From positions 5,518,001 to 5,582,000 of the forward strand of contig JAFEKR010000001.1 of the NCBI GenBank assembly GCA_019022495.1: 64,000 bases of DNA. Direction: 5' to 3'. The first letter of the stretch is position 1; each line of letters starts with the position of its first letter. Positions 34,944 through 46,792 of the stretch are shown here, piece after piece. The position numbers and the translations under genes were made by a program. A model generated the notes under the pieces. It ran no database searches and had not been told where the DNA came from. It saw nothing but the letters and a program-made list of their open reading frames with translations. Source of the DNA: Epichloe hybrida (Eukaryota > Ascomycota > Sordariomycetes > Hypocreales > Clavicipitaceae).

Positions 34944-37169
34944 TCAAGAAGACGACGACGACCCATTGCGCCGGTAAGACCCTGCTCTTCTGTTCCTCAA
35001 ACTCTGCCACCTCTCCTGGAATGTGACAATTTCGCCATCATGTCGTGCTCTTCGACGGCCCCCGCCCAGTTCTTCCAGATCTTTTGTTTCCAGAAATCGC
35101 CTCCCGTTGTCTTCTATGACGCGCTGCAAATCGGGCAGGTAGAGCCAGGAGAATATGGCCCCGACGGCCGCCACGGAGCCAAACAGCAGGAAAATGAGGC
35201 CTTGTCTTGTGTCGCTCTTGTATGCCGAGTTGATGCCGTAAACGACTAGCACGGCAACGATGCTCCCGAGTTTACCTGCTGCCGCGGAGATGCCATGGCA
35301 GGTACACCTGTAGCAGGTTGGAAAAATCTCAGCCGGGATGATAAAGGTCAGTGTGTTTGCACCTGGAGGGGGGATACATCTTGGTCAGCGAGCAGCTCTG
35401 TAATTGGGCCCCTGTTCTGTGGGCTTCAAATGTTGCGCTCATGGTACGAACCAAAGTTGAACACGAAGTGATTCACGGCCACAAACACGACGGTGGCCGA
35501 CGCGGCAGCTGTTCGGCGTACCGCGTAATAAACTCCACCTGTGGTGACCAGGAACACCGCCAGGATGAGAAACGACGCAGTAAGCCAGTGTCGGCGGGGC
35601 AGTCGGTTCGCAAAGAAGATGAAGCAGACGCTTCCGGCGATGGACGCAATCGATACTGTCAGTAGATATTGTTTTGTTTGCTCAATCAAGACGTCGTAAA
35701 TCGTGGCACAGGGATGCAGGACATCTGTCTGCCAGACAGGGATGCCTGACTTTCGCCACTGGGGAACCGTGGAGTTGCCTCCAGGTATGGATGATTTCCA
35801 GCATTCAAGGCGCTCATCTATGGGCACAGGAGATTTTGTTGCCCACATGTCGGATAGTGTTCTTCTGTTATCCAACGAGAGACCGTAGAAGCTTACATCA
35901 AGAAAGAACCAGGTCATTGCTGTGCCGAACAAGTAGTGCCAGTTGCCGTCCCTTATGAAGTAAGTGTATAGGTCCTCTTTCGAGAACTGAATGGGCATGG
36001 GTCTGGGCTCCGAGACCTCTGGTTGGATGGAATTCTGATTCTGCATCTGAAAGGCGTTGCCGCCAATGCCACCTCCCGAGGGTGCTCCGTACACTCTCTG
36101 CGTGTTCATGATGGCGACGGCGGGCTTATTCCGAACCTCGAGACTGTACAGGCCGCAATCAAAGAGAAAGAATCTAAATATGATTGCGAGCAGAGCGGGT
36201 ATTGCCCCCGAACCGATGACGATACGCCAGATGCCATCAACGGCTTTTCTACATTCATCTTGGTGAGCCGTGTTCAGACCACACTGCATGGCCTGCAGAT
36301 TGTTGGTGCTGTTGAAGCCCAAGAGCACCCAGAGTCCTACCAGCTGCGCAAGAGCTTGTCCGATTGGCTGCATGAGAAAAACGCTCGAAAGCATCGTGGC
36401 TCGAGATTGCGTGCTAGACCACTCTGACGTGATGACTGCGCTGAGGGGATATTCGGCGCCAATGCCTGTGACCAAGAATCATCTGTCAGATATACGTGTA
36501 CGTGTGAGCTCTTGAGCTGGCAGGTTGCGAAATACCGATTCCCATGACAAATCGCCACCATATGAAAAGGCCCAGGAACGACAGGTCGCCAACTCCACGA
36601 CTGCTGGTAGCAACTCCAATCGTTGATACAATGACTAGCACCAACTCAATTCCATATAATCGGGTTCGACCGACGTAATCGGCAAGGAAGCCGAAGAGTA
36701 CTTGACCCAAAACGGAGCCAGCCAAGGTAAAGAGATTGATGAGTAGACTGGGCCACTGCCCACCTTCAGGATAATATACGAAAGCGACTGATGCTAGGAT
36801 AACGTTGGTGGAAAACAGATTGTATCTATGGTGGAATCAAGAGGCCAATGTTAGTGCGCGGGCAATTTCATCATGCTTCGTTTGTCTAGCAGCAAGATAA
36901 AAGTCACATACGAATCGGTGAGGAACCCCGACGCCGCAACTCCCCAGATTCTGAAGTTCCATGAATTCAGGTCCAGTTCGTAACGCAGCTGATTTCGGTC
37001 CTATATAAGGAGAGTGAAATGTTTGGTTAGGGGCCATCTGCCATGTTATTCCCGGGCACCAGGGACTCTTGATTTTCCGAACCTGTTCATCTTGCGCAGG
37101 CAATGCTGAGCTGTCAGAGCCGAGGAAGCCTCTATTTTTGCGCCGCGACGGTACCAAATCTGAAGGCAT
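34944..37169 (-). CDS. MFS transporter, phosphate:H+ symporter (Pho84-like) family, five exons
   Basis: Plasma-membrane permease of the major facilitator superfamily. Exons 37169-37083, 37000-36912, 36825-36536, 36465-35452 and 35362-34944 give 632 aa. Family marks are [20 protein letters not shown], the MFS loop [50 protein letters not shown] and [19 protein letters not shown] long loop rich in Gly/Gln/Asn lies between the two six-helix halves. The C-terminus is basic with poly-Ser. Substrate is inferred as phosphate or a phosphorylated compound from family only. Introns 1 and 4 need GTTCG donors to keep frame. For intron 1 an alternative GTACCG donor at 37154 would shorten the N-terminus by 24 residues. 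Confidence 0.82.
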
Positions 37170-39794
37170 AGTATGGTATCGAGAGTTTCAAGCCCTCTCA
37201 GTTTGCTAGTTTGAACCTTGTCTCAAGAGATGGTGCGCCGGAGGAAGCGCCGGGGAGATTGAGAGTACATTAGGTTTTGGCCGCCTCTATTTTTTTTTTT
37301 TTTTTTTGGTTTCTTCCGTGTCAGGTAACAGATTCGTCGCCAAGGACAGCTTGACGGGACGGATCATAGACCTCCATACAGATAGGCTGTGCTAGTTAGT
37401 ACATTGATTGTACTGAGGCAGAAATAGAGATTCTACGGAGTACTCCGCAAGCGTAAGGGTGGGCCAGGATTATTGTGCAGCGGTCAAGAAAAGCAATGGG
37501 GCCGTCATCTGGGGTCCCGGGCCCTACCTGAAACTGTGCTGCATCATGGTAAGCGATCCAACAGCCATCTAGCTCGGCCTTGTCTTCCAGTCAGTGACTG
37601 ATACTGTACTGGCTTGGCACGCAGCCTGCGGCTGGAGAGTCAGTCGATGGGGTTGACGCTCAGCTTTTGCAGTCAGCCCGTGACGAGCATCAATGAGACA
37701 TGGACAGCATCCAAGCGGGCATGAAATCTTTTACTCGAGCATCGGCACGAGCACGTGGACAATGGACCCCGGCCTTGTTCACAGGGACAAGGCAAAGTAA
37801 TAGCATGGCTTCCGTTATAGTTCGCTGTGGCTGTCTCTCATCTTCCGAGATGTTCTACTCTGAGCGCGGTCGACGGACGAGTAGGAAAGAGGTGGGATGA
37901 TGAGGAACACACGTTGTGGCGTCTCCGTCGCAAGCAGCAAGTAGGACCGCCATGGCTCAATCGCAAAGTACTCAACATGAATAACCAAAGTGACTCAAGT
38001 TGCATGTTGTTGCATGTTGTTGCACTCTCAGGCGAGCGTACTTTGTTTGGGCGTTGGAAGGAAAGCGAACGGTATCCAGGTGTTCTCGATCATATCAATT
38101 TGATCCTCTGGATCCTCTGTGACAATCGGTTCGATGGTAGAATCAGGCGGTGTCCGGCCTACTGTAAACAAACGAGCTTGCTGACAGACAGACACGGCAT
38201 TCGCAGCATTTGACAAAGGTGGTCATTGAACGTTGGCACTCGACCAGGACCACCACGTACTGAGCCATTGCACAACTCGTGTGGCCCGTGGTGGTATGCG
38301 GTGGTGCGCGGTGGTGTGCGGTGGTACGCGGTGGTATGCGGTGGTGTGCGGTGGTGTGTGATGCGTGTGTGATGCGTGTCTCTGTCCTGCGAGGAACACT
38401 TATTACTGGTGAGAGAAGTCGGAGAGTGATAGTCGGATTGTCGGATCGTCGGATTTGCTCCACCTTCCAACCCATCACAAGGTTGCGTTGAGCCTCGTGG
38501 GCAGCTCTCCCGCGTCTAGTGGAACAGTGGAACGGGCACGGCAGCCTGGTGCCTCCGAATGCCCGCCAAATGCGACTCCACCAGCCAGCTGTCCTGTTCC
38601 TGTCCATTGGCAGCTGCGAACACAGGCAGCAAGGACGACCATGACCTCCGTCCCTTGCTCCTTCCTGCCTGTGCTTGAATGACGGAGAAACTCGTCAGCC
38701 TTTCAGCCTGTCTGTCTGTCATGCTGCATTTCAGCGCGGCCAGATTGATGTGGCAGGCAAATGCGCCTGCCTGCCTGTTGCCCTCTCAAAACCCATCCAC
38801 GGAGCAAGTCCACACAGAGCAAGTCCACAGAGCAATAATGTAATGATAGTCCATGGAGTAGACGCAGCAGACGCAGCAGACGGAGGATTCAGGCATCAGC
38901 GGCAAGTCGGTGCTGGTGAAAACTCGCAGTACGTATTACTTACATGTATTACTCCGTACCGAGTAATACAATGCAACTGACACACGGCTTTTTCGGAGTT
39001 TTTCCCACCACCTGCAAAGCGCCAAAGCTGTGCAACTTCAACCTCGATAAATTGCCTGCTTGCTCCTCGCATCTCGTCCGTCACGGCGACAACGGGACAG
39101 TACGAGTGTGCGAAACATTGCATGCCGTCACAGCCCGATTCGCCCGTCAACGCCTCACGAAACCTCAGGAATCCTCACGAAACTTCTGGGAAGCCTCTGG
39201 GAAGCCTCTGGGAAGCCTCTGGGAGACCCGTGGCCGGATGGGGATGGGTCGATGTCGTGTTGCCGTTGACGCAATTGCTTGTGTGGATGTGGATCCCGCA
39301 CCGAGGCCCGAACCCGCGACTCAGATGCCAGATGCGCCGCACAAGGAGCTCTCTCTGCTCAAGGCGCAATGCTCAACAAGCGCTTCTGCCATTCCGCCAC
39401 GAGCATCTGCGCTGACCCAATCCAAGTGGTTGGTTGCCTATGTCCTGTCCGTTCGGACTAGGGAGACCCGGATGCGGGATGCTTACGCTTGTTGGACCAT
39501 GGATAATAGCTCATGAAGGAGGCGGTCCGTCCCGTTCCAAAAGTGACCAACCCTTGCTATTGTTGGAATTGGAGTTTGAGTTGGAGTTGGTTGTCCCCCC
39601 TACCTTCCCCTTCACCATCGAGGACGCCTGTCCATCGCGGATCCATCGCGACTGTTTTTTTTTTTTTTTCCCTTTGGTTTTTTTTCCCCTTCTCTTTTGG
39701 TCATGACCTGTTTCAACTAGGGCGACCTTGCTCAGAATTGTGCTGATTGCCTGGGATTGTTGTCATCATTATCTGCTCCCGGCTCGTCGCAGGC
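37170..39794. other. 2.6-kb divergent spacer MFS/orphan gene
   Basis: No supportable gene. It contains poly-T at 37291-37307, TACTCCGTA/GGAGTAC words (37436-37448, 38949-38966), a GTGGTRYGCG minisatellite at 38285-38365, and a triplicated CTGGGAAGC block at 39186-39225. Long uncharacterised frames here look like chance. Confidence 0.5.
38285..38365 (+). repeat. GTGGTATGCG-type 10-bp minisatellite
   Basis: About eight variant copies of GTGG(T)RYGCG in tandem. There is no coding evidence. Confidence 0.85.
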
Positions 39795-41242
39795 ATGGCC
39801 GCTGCCTCGTCGTCTTCTGGCTCATCATTTACATCCTCATCCCTCGGGCGTCCTCCTATCTACAGCCGCTCATATGCCAGCCCAGTGAACTCGACGTGGA
39901 CCCCGACGTCGGGTGTTTCGACCCCGTCTGTGCCATCTACAGGAAGTGCAGTCGCGCCCCAGACAGCCCTTCGGCCACGGGATCTGGGGCCGCCTGGATA
40001 TCAAGCCACCATGTAAGCATAAAGTCGTCTTTTCTTTTGGTGAACTGGCTCTTTGCTCGGCGACCTCTGAAACTGATCGGCTCGTCCAATTTGAACTCGA
40101 AATAGTACTCTTTTCCCCGACACCCCAGACGAACGCACCATATATCTAGGACCATGGGAGGTCATTGGTTCTGAACAACGCCGTGTGCTGTGGCAGTGCA
40201 GCTATCAAAACGAGCTACTTGAGCATTACCGTGCGTGGTTCACAACAAAACCCCCATCACAAGACAGATTATTACAATATCAAGCACAAGTCCACCCGTT
40301 AGAGTGCTAACGTATGCTTGAGTAGTGCCATCCGACATCCCTTCCGAGATCCATCCTCATACGCTCCACTCCCGTCATCGGCAGTATCACGACCCCTCGG
40401 ATATGGAACGATATGTCACGTTTCCCGAACCTCATCGTATTCGATACATCACCGACGAAGGCGTGTGCATTCACGACCAGTATATCCAAGTCCGGTACGA
40501 ATTCACCAGCGTCGACGGCTCCACCCAATTTCAAGGAGATTTGCGCCGAAGGGACATGATAGACTTTTACGATGTTGATGTGGTATGGACCAATTCCCAC
40601 AGACGAACAGATGGCTTCGGAAAAGTCAAGGGAATCGGAGCAATACAACGTCTCAAAATGTGGCGCGACCGATATACCACCTTTTACTCACTCAGTGTCC
40701 TGGCCAACAAGACTGACGGTCAATATCATGACTACGATGTTCACGCTTTTGACGGACAACTGCGCAATCGAGATGACAGAGCCAAGCAGTTGCGATTGAA
40801 GGTTCTCGGTCGGCGTGGAAGTGCCTCGGATGAATCGCCGCAACACCGATTCTCGTTTGCTAGGGCAGCGCGGCCGCGTGTGCGATCAACGGGGCATGCT
40901 AGTCAGGGCAGCTCAGAATCAAATCCTTCCTCACAGAGCTCCATCGACATTCGCTACTTGTCTATTCAATTCAGTAGCCGTCACGGTAGGTTCTACACGG
41001 AATTTGGTTGGAAAAAAAAAATTCTCTAACAGGCAAGTGAAGATTATCAACGATTCCTTAACATGTGGATATGTGCTCACAGCACTGATCGGAACTTTCA
41101 AGGCGTTCCCTTTCCAACGAGTCATTTCGAGTTACCTTCTCCTCAGATGCTGCCGGGTCAGGCTACAGAGCTAGAATCGCCTGACTGGCAGCGCACTTTG
41201 GAACCAATAGGCGAACCAACAGACTTGGGGGAGAGGGGATGA
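39795..41242 (+). CDS. Orphan protein of unknown function, four exons, 400 aa
   Basis: I do not recognise this protein. Exons 39795-40012, 40106-40230, 40326-40985 and 41043-41242, introns GTAAGC...ATAG (93 nt), GTGCGT...GTAG (95 nt) and GTAGGT...GAAG (57 nt), are all frame-consistent. The N-terminal ~70 residues are Ser/Thr/Pro-rich and disordered. The middle (residues ~115-260) is a compact charged domain rich in aromatic and Asp/Arg residues (for example YVTFPEPHRIRYITDEG, WRDRYTTFYSLSVLANK), likely folded. A Ser/Arg/Pro region follows. There is no signal peptide or membrane segment. The last exon is uncertain: the CAG ten bases upstream leads to an immediate stop, whereas GAAG at 41042 gives the 66-residue tail. 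Good codon structure over four exons argues that it is a real gene. Confidence 0.6.
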
Positions 41243-41960
41243 GATCCCACAGGAGAAGATGGAAGACAATTGACAGAGGCGACGTTCCGAAACCTGGTCT
41301 GAAGAACGATGATGGCTAGGAGACGGGGCTAGAACCAAAAGCTACCACCACCCGAGGAGCGGACGAGGAACGGACGAGGAACGGACGAGGAACGGACGAA
41401 CCAGCTTGCGTCCGACATCCAATCGTCAAATACAAACAACATTGTGTGTATGTACAATGATGCTGGTTCTTTCCCGACCAGTCGAGCGAAGTGGCAGGCC
41501 AACTTCTGAGCCATAGGCGACACAGGAGGGAGGACTTGTCGTTGATTCTCGGAAAGGTCGGAGAGACGGTCCCGTCGTAATTGTGCATATGTGGAGAAGA
41601 TTGCGAGGAAACAAAGTCTGATTTGATTGATGATGCCCCTCCATCTCCATTTGCGCCATCGACCCAGCCACTTTTTTTTTTTGGAACCCCCCACCAAAAC
41701 GCACCAAGACGCACCAAGACGCTCGATTTGCGGCGACTTGTGCGTGGCATATGCACTACTACATCATCATTACACATGATCGGATCATGCTGCCTCTGGC
41801 TGCCTCTGGCTGCCGACGGGCAGGCCGCAACATCATGCCACCATGTTGCTTTTCAAGATTCTTCACTTTGATTTGAGACATTAAGTACTCTGAACCCCCA
41901 GACAGGAAAATCTATACCAAAAACGCGTGGTTTTCCGCGCGAATGATTAGACGATCAACC
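41243..41960 (+). other. Spacer orphan gene to acetate kinase
   Basis: 718 bases. It includes a (GAGGAACGGAC)3 block at 41357-41398 and a duplicated GGCTGCCTCT near 41790-41810. I see no supportable gene. Confidence 0.55.
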
Positions 41961-43316
41961 ATGAAAGTTATCCTCTCCATCAATGCTGGGTCCAGCTCTG
42001 TGAAGATATCGGCCTACACAGCCGACAGAGCCACGCGCCCGCAACAGATAGCCGAGGCTCAGATCAGCGGGCTGACGGCACCACCGGCGAAGCTCAAATA
42101 CTCGCGATACGGCAAATCAATAGCCAAAGACGAGCAAGTTGGCAGCAAGGTCGATGTCCAAGACGCTGCCTTTTCTCTTCTGCTGGATACACTCATCGAC
42201 GACGGCGAGCTACGAGAGATTGGCTCCAGGAAAGACATCTCGATAGCATGCCATAGAATCGTCCACGGTGGCGATTACACAGATTCCCGCATCATCACAA
42301 AAGACACATATCATCACTTGGAGCAACTGAGTGATTTGGCACCGCTACACAATGGCGCAGCGCTGGGCATTGTCGAATCGTGCATGAAGCAACTCCCTGA
42401 CGCGACCAACATTGCATGTTTCGATTCGCAATTCCATGCAACCATTCCTGCTCACATTGCCACGTATCCAATCAACCCCCGCATTGCCAAGAACAGTCGA
42501 TTGCGCAAATATGGGTTTCACGGTCTGAGCTATGCATTCATCGCCCGGTCGGTGGGCGAGTTTCTCAACAAGGACATGGGAAAGCTGAATATCATTGCGC
42601 TTCATCTGGGCAGCGGAGCAAGCGCTTGTGCCATTAAGGGAGGCAAGAGCTGGGACACAAGCATGGGATTGACGCCTCTGGCAGGTCTCCCCGGAGCAAC
42701 TCGCAGTGGCAGCATCGACCCCAGGTAGGTCTTTGTGTGTTTGACAGTCCCGGTAGTTGCGAAGAAAACATGCGACTAGCCCTGAACTTGTCTCTTCTCT
42801 TTTTTTATTTTTTTTTTAACAAAAAAAAACAGTTTGGTTTTCCACTACGCAAGTGATGTCGGCAAGCTTTCGCCTGCTTCCACCGAACACCTTCATATTT
42901 CCAGAGCCGAGGAAATTCTCAACAAGCAAAGCGGATGGAAGGCGCTCACGGGCACGACAGACTTTGGGGTGATTGCTAGCTCAGACGAGCCCCAGCACAA
43001 GCTGGCCTTTGACATATTCGTGGATCGCGTCTGCGGCTTTGTCGGGAGTTACTACGTGGCTCTCGAGGGCCAGGTCGATGCACTCGTGTTCGCAGGCGGC
43101 ATTGGTGAAAAGAGCAGCCGTTTTCGAGACGAAGTGGTGCGCCGCACGCAATGCCTTGGGTTTTCGATGGACGAGGGTCGCAATTCGGGGCGCCTTGGTC
43201 AAGTAGTTGAGGATATAGGCTCATATGATGCCCGGCACCGCGTACTGGTTTGTCAGACAGATGAACAGTTTGAGATGGCCAGAGCAGCCACCGAGAAGAG
43301 TGAGGTCTGGAAGTGA
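41961..43316 (+). CDS. Acetate kinase, two exons
   Basis: ATP-dependent interconversion of acetate and acetyl phosphate; in fungi it usually works with xylulose-5-P/fructose-6-P phosphoketolase. Exon 1 is 41961-42724, intron 42725-42832 (GTAGGT...ACAG), exon 2 is 42833-43316, giving 415 aa. Motifs: VILSINAGSSSVKIS at the N-terminus, CHRIVHGGDYT, FDSQFHATIPAHIATYP, KYGFHGLSY, LHLGSGASACAIKGGKSWDTS, GSIDPSLVFHYA across the intron, and FAGGIGEKSSRFR. The ASKHA-fold catalytic residues in these blocks are intact. An upstream in-frame ATG (41943) adds MIRRST; the second ATG has the better context and matches family starts. The phosphoketolase partner is not in the window. Confidence 0.92.
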
Positions 43317-44254
43317 GGGCAGTACATGGAGCACAGCACGGCATCTCTGACAAATAACAGGGGGGGGGCAGAAGAGAGGGATGAATATGCGGCCGACAGA
43401 CGCTACATGTTTGGCAAGCCAAGCTAGTTGGTCTCATTTGCATGTGTGTCTCAATTTTTTTTAAAAAAAATTCCATGCCAACTTGAGTCTGCTAGTGTTG
43501 AGCACACAAGGGAGAGAGGAACCCGGCAGTGACGGCATTGAATGCATTGAATGCAATCAACGGCAATCAACGGCAAGCCGCGAATGCAACCCCTTTAAAC
43601 CCTTTTAATCCCTTTGGGTAAGTGAACCCTGTGGGCCGCCCGCTCGTTGCCCACTCGTTGCCCACTCGTTGACCTCTCGGAGCACGTCCAGCGTAAAATC
43701 CGTCCAAGTTCTGCGATGTGATCTATGTAGCTCAGCCCCTGCCTGACTGACCTTCTTCCGTCGTCACCCTTTCCCCCCTCCCGCCCACGTAACCGTAGCC
43801 CACACAGCCCACACAGCCCACACAGCCCACATGTACATATGTACATATACAACCCACGCAACATCCATCGTCCGCTTGGAGTACTACTTATTGGCCATCT
43901 TCGTCACCTCACGACAGGCAGGCATGACATGACATTCAAGCCCGATCCCTCCGTTCTCCGTCCCTCCGTCCCTCTACTCTCTACTCTCCACTCTCCACTC
44001 TCCACCATCCGGCAGCAACTCCGCAGCAAAGAAGCCACGTCGAAACGAGAAAACGAGAGTGTGGCGCTTCCTTTGCGCAGCCAACAGGGGAATCCCTCCC
44101 GCAGGTCCGATCGCGTATCACGGCGTCGTGCATACATAAATGGTCGTTCAGAGTGGCAGCTAAAGCTCCACTGCCGTCCCGTTACCAACTGCCTCCTACC
44201 AAGGGAAGAAGGCGAACCCACGATACAAAGCCAGCAGCAACTCATCCAGAACAA
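43317..44254 (+). other. Spacer acetate kinase to secreted amidotransferase-like gene
   Basis: 938 bases. It contains CAGCCCACA repeats at 43799-43830, palindromic GTACATATGTACAT at 43829-43848, GAATGCATT doublets at 43537-43555 and a CTCTACTCT/CCACTCT run at 43973-44003. I see no supportable gene. Confidence 0.55.
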
Positions 44255-45341
44255 ATGCATCCATCAACACTATTGTCGATTCTGACGCTGGCATTTGCTG
44301 CCAGGCCATCAAGGGCAGCAGCAGCTGACGCAGCCCAGCCTCGAGCATTGGTCTACCGTGGACCTGCAGCATGCAAAGGCTGTGCCGAAGCAGTAGCCCA
44401 ACTTCTCAAGACGTCGTCCCAAAACTTTGCCGTCACGTACGTGGGACCAAAGGAGGATGAACAGCTCAGCGCCGAGTTACTAAGGCAGGCCGCCGTGTAC
44501 GCGCAGCCGGGTGGTCCAGATCTGAGCTCTGCTTACGAAGAGCTGAAGCCGCATCAGTCCGAGCTCCGGGATTTTGTCGAAAACGGTGGTCGCTACCTCG
44601 GTTTCTGTCTCGGTGCCTTTCTCGCCGGCGACAGCCCTGGGTTCGGATTCCTCCCCTCTGGCGTCAATGCCACGGCCGAGAGAAAGTCGGACGGCGCGCA
44701 AGTCACTGGCATGGAAGACACCCTGATCCAGGTCGACTGGACGTTCCGAACCAAAGTCAGCAGCTTCAGCCAAGGACAGACGGCCAAGAGCCAGTGGGTG
44801 TACTTCCAAGACGGCGCCGTCATCAACGGCATCCCCAAAGACGACAACGGCACCGTGCTGGGACGATACTCGAGCAACGGCGACGTCGCTGCTTCGCTGA
44901 CGCCCCTCGGCAAAGGATACGTCGCGCTAGTCGGACCTCATCCCGAGGCCACTCCCGATTGGTGTAAGTCCAAACGGCCTATAACATGAACAAAACTTGT
45001 CCCCTTCTATTTTTTTTCTAGACTTGTCGTCTCGGGGAGAGCCTTTCCATCAACTGACATGGCGCGTTCCGACAGACTCTGCCTACCGCCTCGACAACCC
45101 AGACGGTATCAAGTACGACATTGGCTACGACTTTGTCAACGCCGCCGTGGACGCCGCGCCCCTCCCCACCGGCACGAGCAGCACCGGCGGAGCGCCGCCC
45201 AAGCCCACGTCCTCGGAGGAAAGCGGCTGGACTTCATTGGGACGAGGACGTGGCAGAATGACGTTGCACAACCCCATTGGCTTTATTATCCAATCCCTGA
45301 AAGCCGGGCTCTTTTCCACAAATGACATTGGGTCATTTTGA
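44255..45341 (+). CDS. Secreted class-I glutamine amidotransferase-like protein (BPL_N-like), two exons
   Basis: Exons 44255-44963 and 45022-45341, intron GTAAGT...CTAG (58 nt), give 342 aa. The N-terminus has a signal peptide (MHPSTLLSILTLAFAARPSR AAAADA, cleavage probably near residue 24). The fold resembles the fungal biotin-protein-ligase N-terminal domain family (PF09825), a GATase1-like domain. RALVYRGPAACKGCAEAV starts the domain. GGRYLGFCLGAFLAG carries the nucleophile-elbow Cys118, and VALVGPHPEATPDW provides a His229/Glu231 pair, so a Cys-His-Glu triad is complete. The C-terminus has a Gly/Pro/Ser linker and then a short segment with WTSLGRGRG. Unlike true BPL it lacks the ligase domain. 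The substrate is unknown. Extracellular or secretory-pathway location is inferred from the signal peptide. Confidence 0.78.
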
Positions 45342-45380
45342 CCTAAGAAATTACATGGTTTCGTTTGCGTTTCTCTCTCT

Positions 45381-45416
<36 letters not shown>

Positions 45417-45633
45417 AGATTTACACAGGAACCGAGTGGAAACATACACGGGGGAATCGTTAAAAGGGGAAAACCCAAGAGCATACAAACCTGCACGGGT
45501 GTCATAGACAAAATTAGACAAGCAAGCATGCAATACATGGCGCAGCGGAAATACTAGTCACAAGGCACCATACTCGGCGCGCAAAACGTCTGCGCACGTA
45601 ATACATGGAATGAGCGTTCAAGACACGATGACG

Positions 45634-45673
45634 TCTCTTGGTCTGTCTGGACCGAGAGTGTATCTGGACACCC
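45634..45673 (+). repeat. 40-bp double-hairpin element, copy 1
   Basis: Identical at 39 of 40 positions to 46166-46205, same orientation. It contains two adjacent hairpins: CTCTTGGTC/GACCGAGAG around a six-base loop, and GTGT/ACAC around ATCTGG. Confidence 0.8.
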
Positions 45674-46165
45674 TCCACGGCCCATCTTGCTGTGCTGGAC
45701 GCCGGCGTGCACGCGTCTGCCCTGCTGGCGGGAGTTGAATGGGTCGGCTTGATGATAAGATAGGGGATAGACATCACGACGTTTGCTTGCTCGCATGGAT
45801 GCAGGCATGACTAAACAAGTGTCAGACCCGTTGCGGATGCGCCCAGGTCATCCGTGGTTGGAAAAGACGAGAGCCGTGGTACGGTACATGTCATCAGTCA
45901 GTCACATGTGCCAAGCTCACAGCTAGTTCACCAGTCACCAGTCATATCAATTGTTGAAAACAAAAAGTGGTATCGTTGACTACCCAAGTCTCCCTCCCGA
46001 CTAGAGAGCGAGCACCGTTCGGTCCAATGGGCCGTGCAACGAGCTTCCCATGCCCGTGGCATCCCAGTTCTCTGGGTTGAAATACCCGGTTTCCATTTCC
46101 ATCCCATTTCATTCCGTTCTAGTAAGAGACGCGAGCCAGTCCCTGTACTTGTTCCCTTGCCCGAT

Positions 46166-46205
46166 TCTCTTGGTCTGTTTGGACCGAGAGTGTATCTGGA
46201 CACCC
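46166..46205 (+). repeat. 40-bp double-hairpin element, copy 2
   Basis: Second copy, 532 bases from the first. The only difference is C/T in the first loop, so both stems are conserved. Confidence 0.8.
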
Positions 46206-46792
46206 CTAAAACATCGAGAAATATGAACAAGAAATAACTCTCCTGCGCCATGACTGGGGTTAGTCGTGACAAGGCGTGCCTTTGCCCAACCCAAACCCTC
46301 CCCCCTCCAATGGGGAGTAGACCATTGAATGCTTTTCATGAGGGTGCATACAATCGTGTAGAAGCCCTCTCGAATATGTATAAAAACCCGAATCTTTCCC
46401 AATGTGTGATTGCAGATGAGCTGCATCGACACAAGATAGCGCCGTTGTATAAGTAACGAAAATTGAGCAGAAATTAGCAATGCAGAGCCTCGCCGGGAAA
46501 AAACATGAATAACGCCGCATTGAACGATGCCAAGTGTGAGAGAGCAATAAAAAAGGTCCGTGGTGGTGATGAGAAGATGAATAAATCGAAAGCCGGGTAA
46601 TGATTTATTCCCAACTTCTCTTCCCAAATTTTGGTGAAGTCGCGAGAAGAGTGATTAGATGGTGTTGGAGACGAGTTGCGCAGGTTCTGCTGCGCAACAT
46701 GACAGTGTCAAGCGCACGATTAAGCATTACCCAGCACGTCCGTTCTTTTCTGTAACATGGGCACATGTGAAAGTGTTTGGCAAGAGACGTCT

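Larger units (their letters stand above)
45342..46792. other. Convergent 3' spacer with duplicated hairpin element
   Basis: 1.45 kb. It has a T31-like run at 45385-45412 just past the amidotransferase-like stop, and two copies of a 40-bp element (separate entries). I see no supportable gene. Palindromic CATATGTA words are absent here. Confidence 0.55.

Noticed and set aside
39300..39420. tRNA-like A-box (TGGCGGAATGG) and B-box-like GGTTCGGGCC on the minus strand
   Set aside because: No acceptor stem forms, the anticodon stem does not pair and the B-box lacks the invariant A. At best a decayed tRNA-derived relic.
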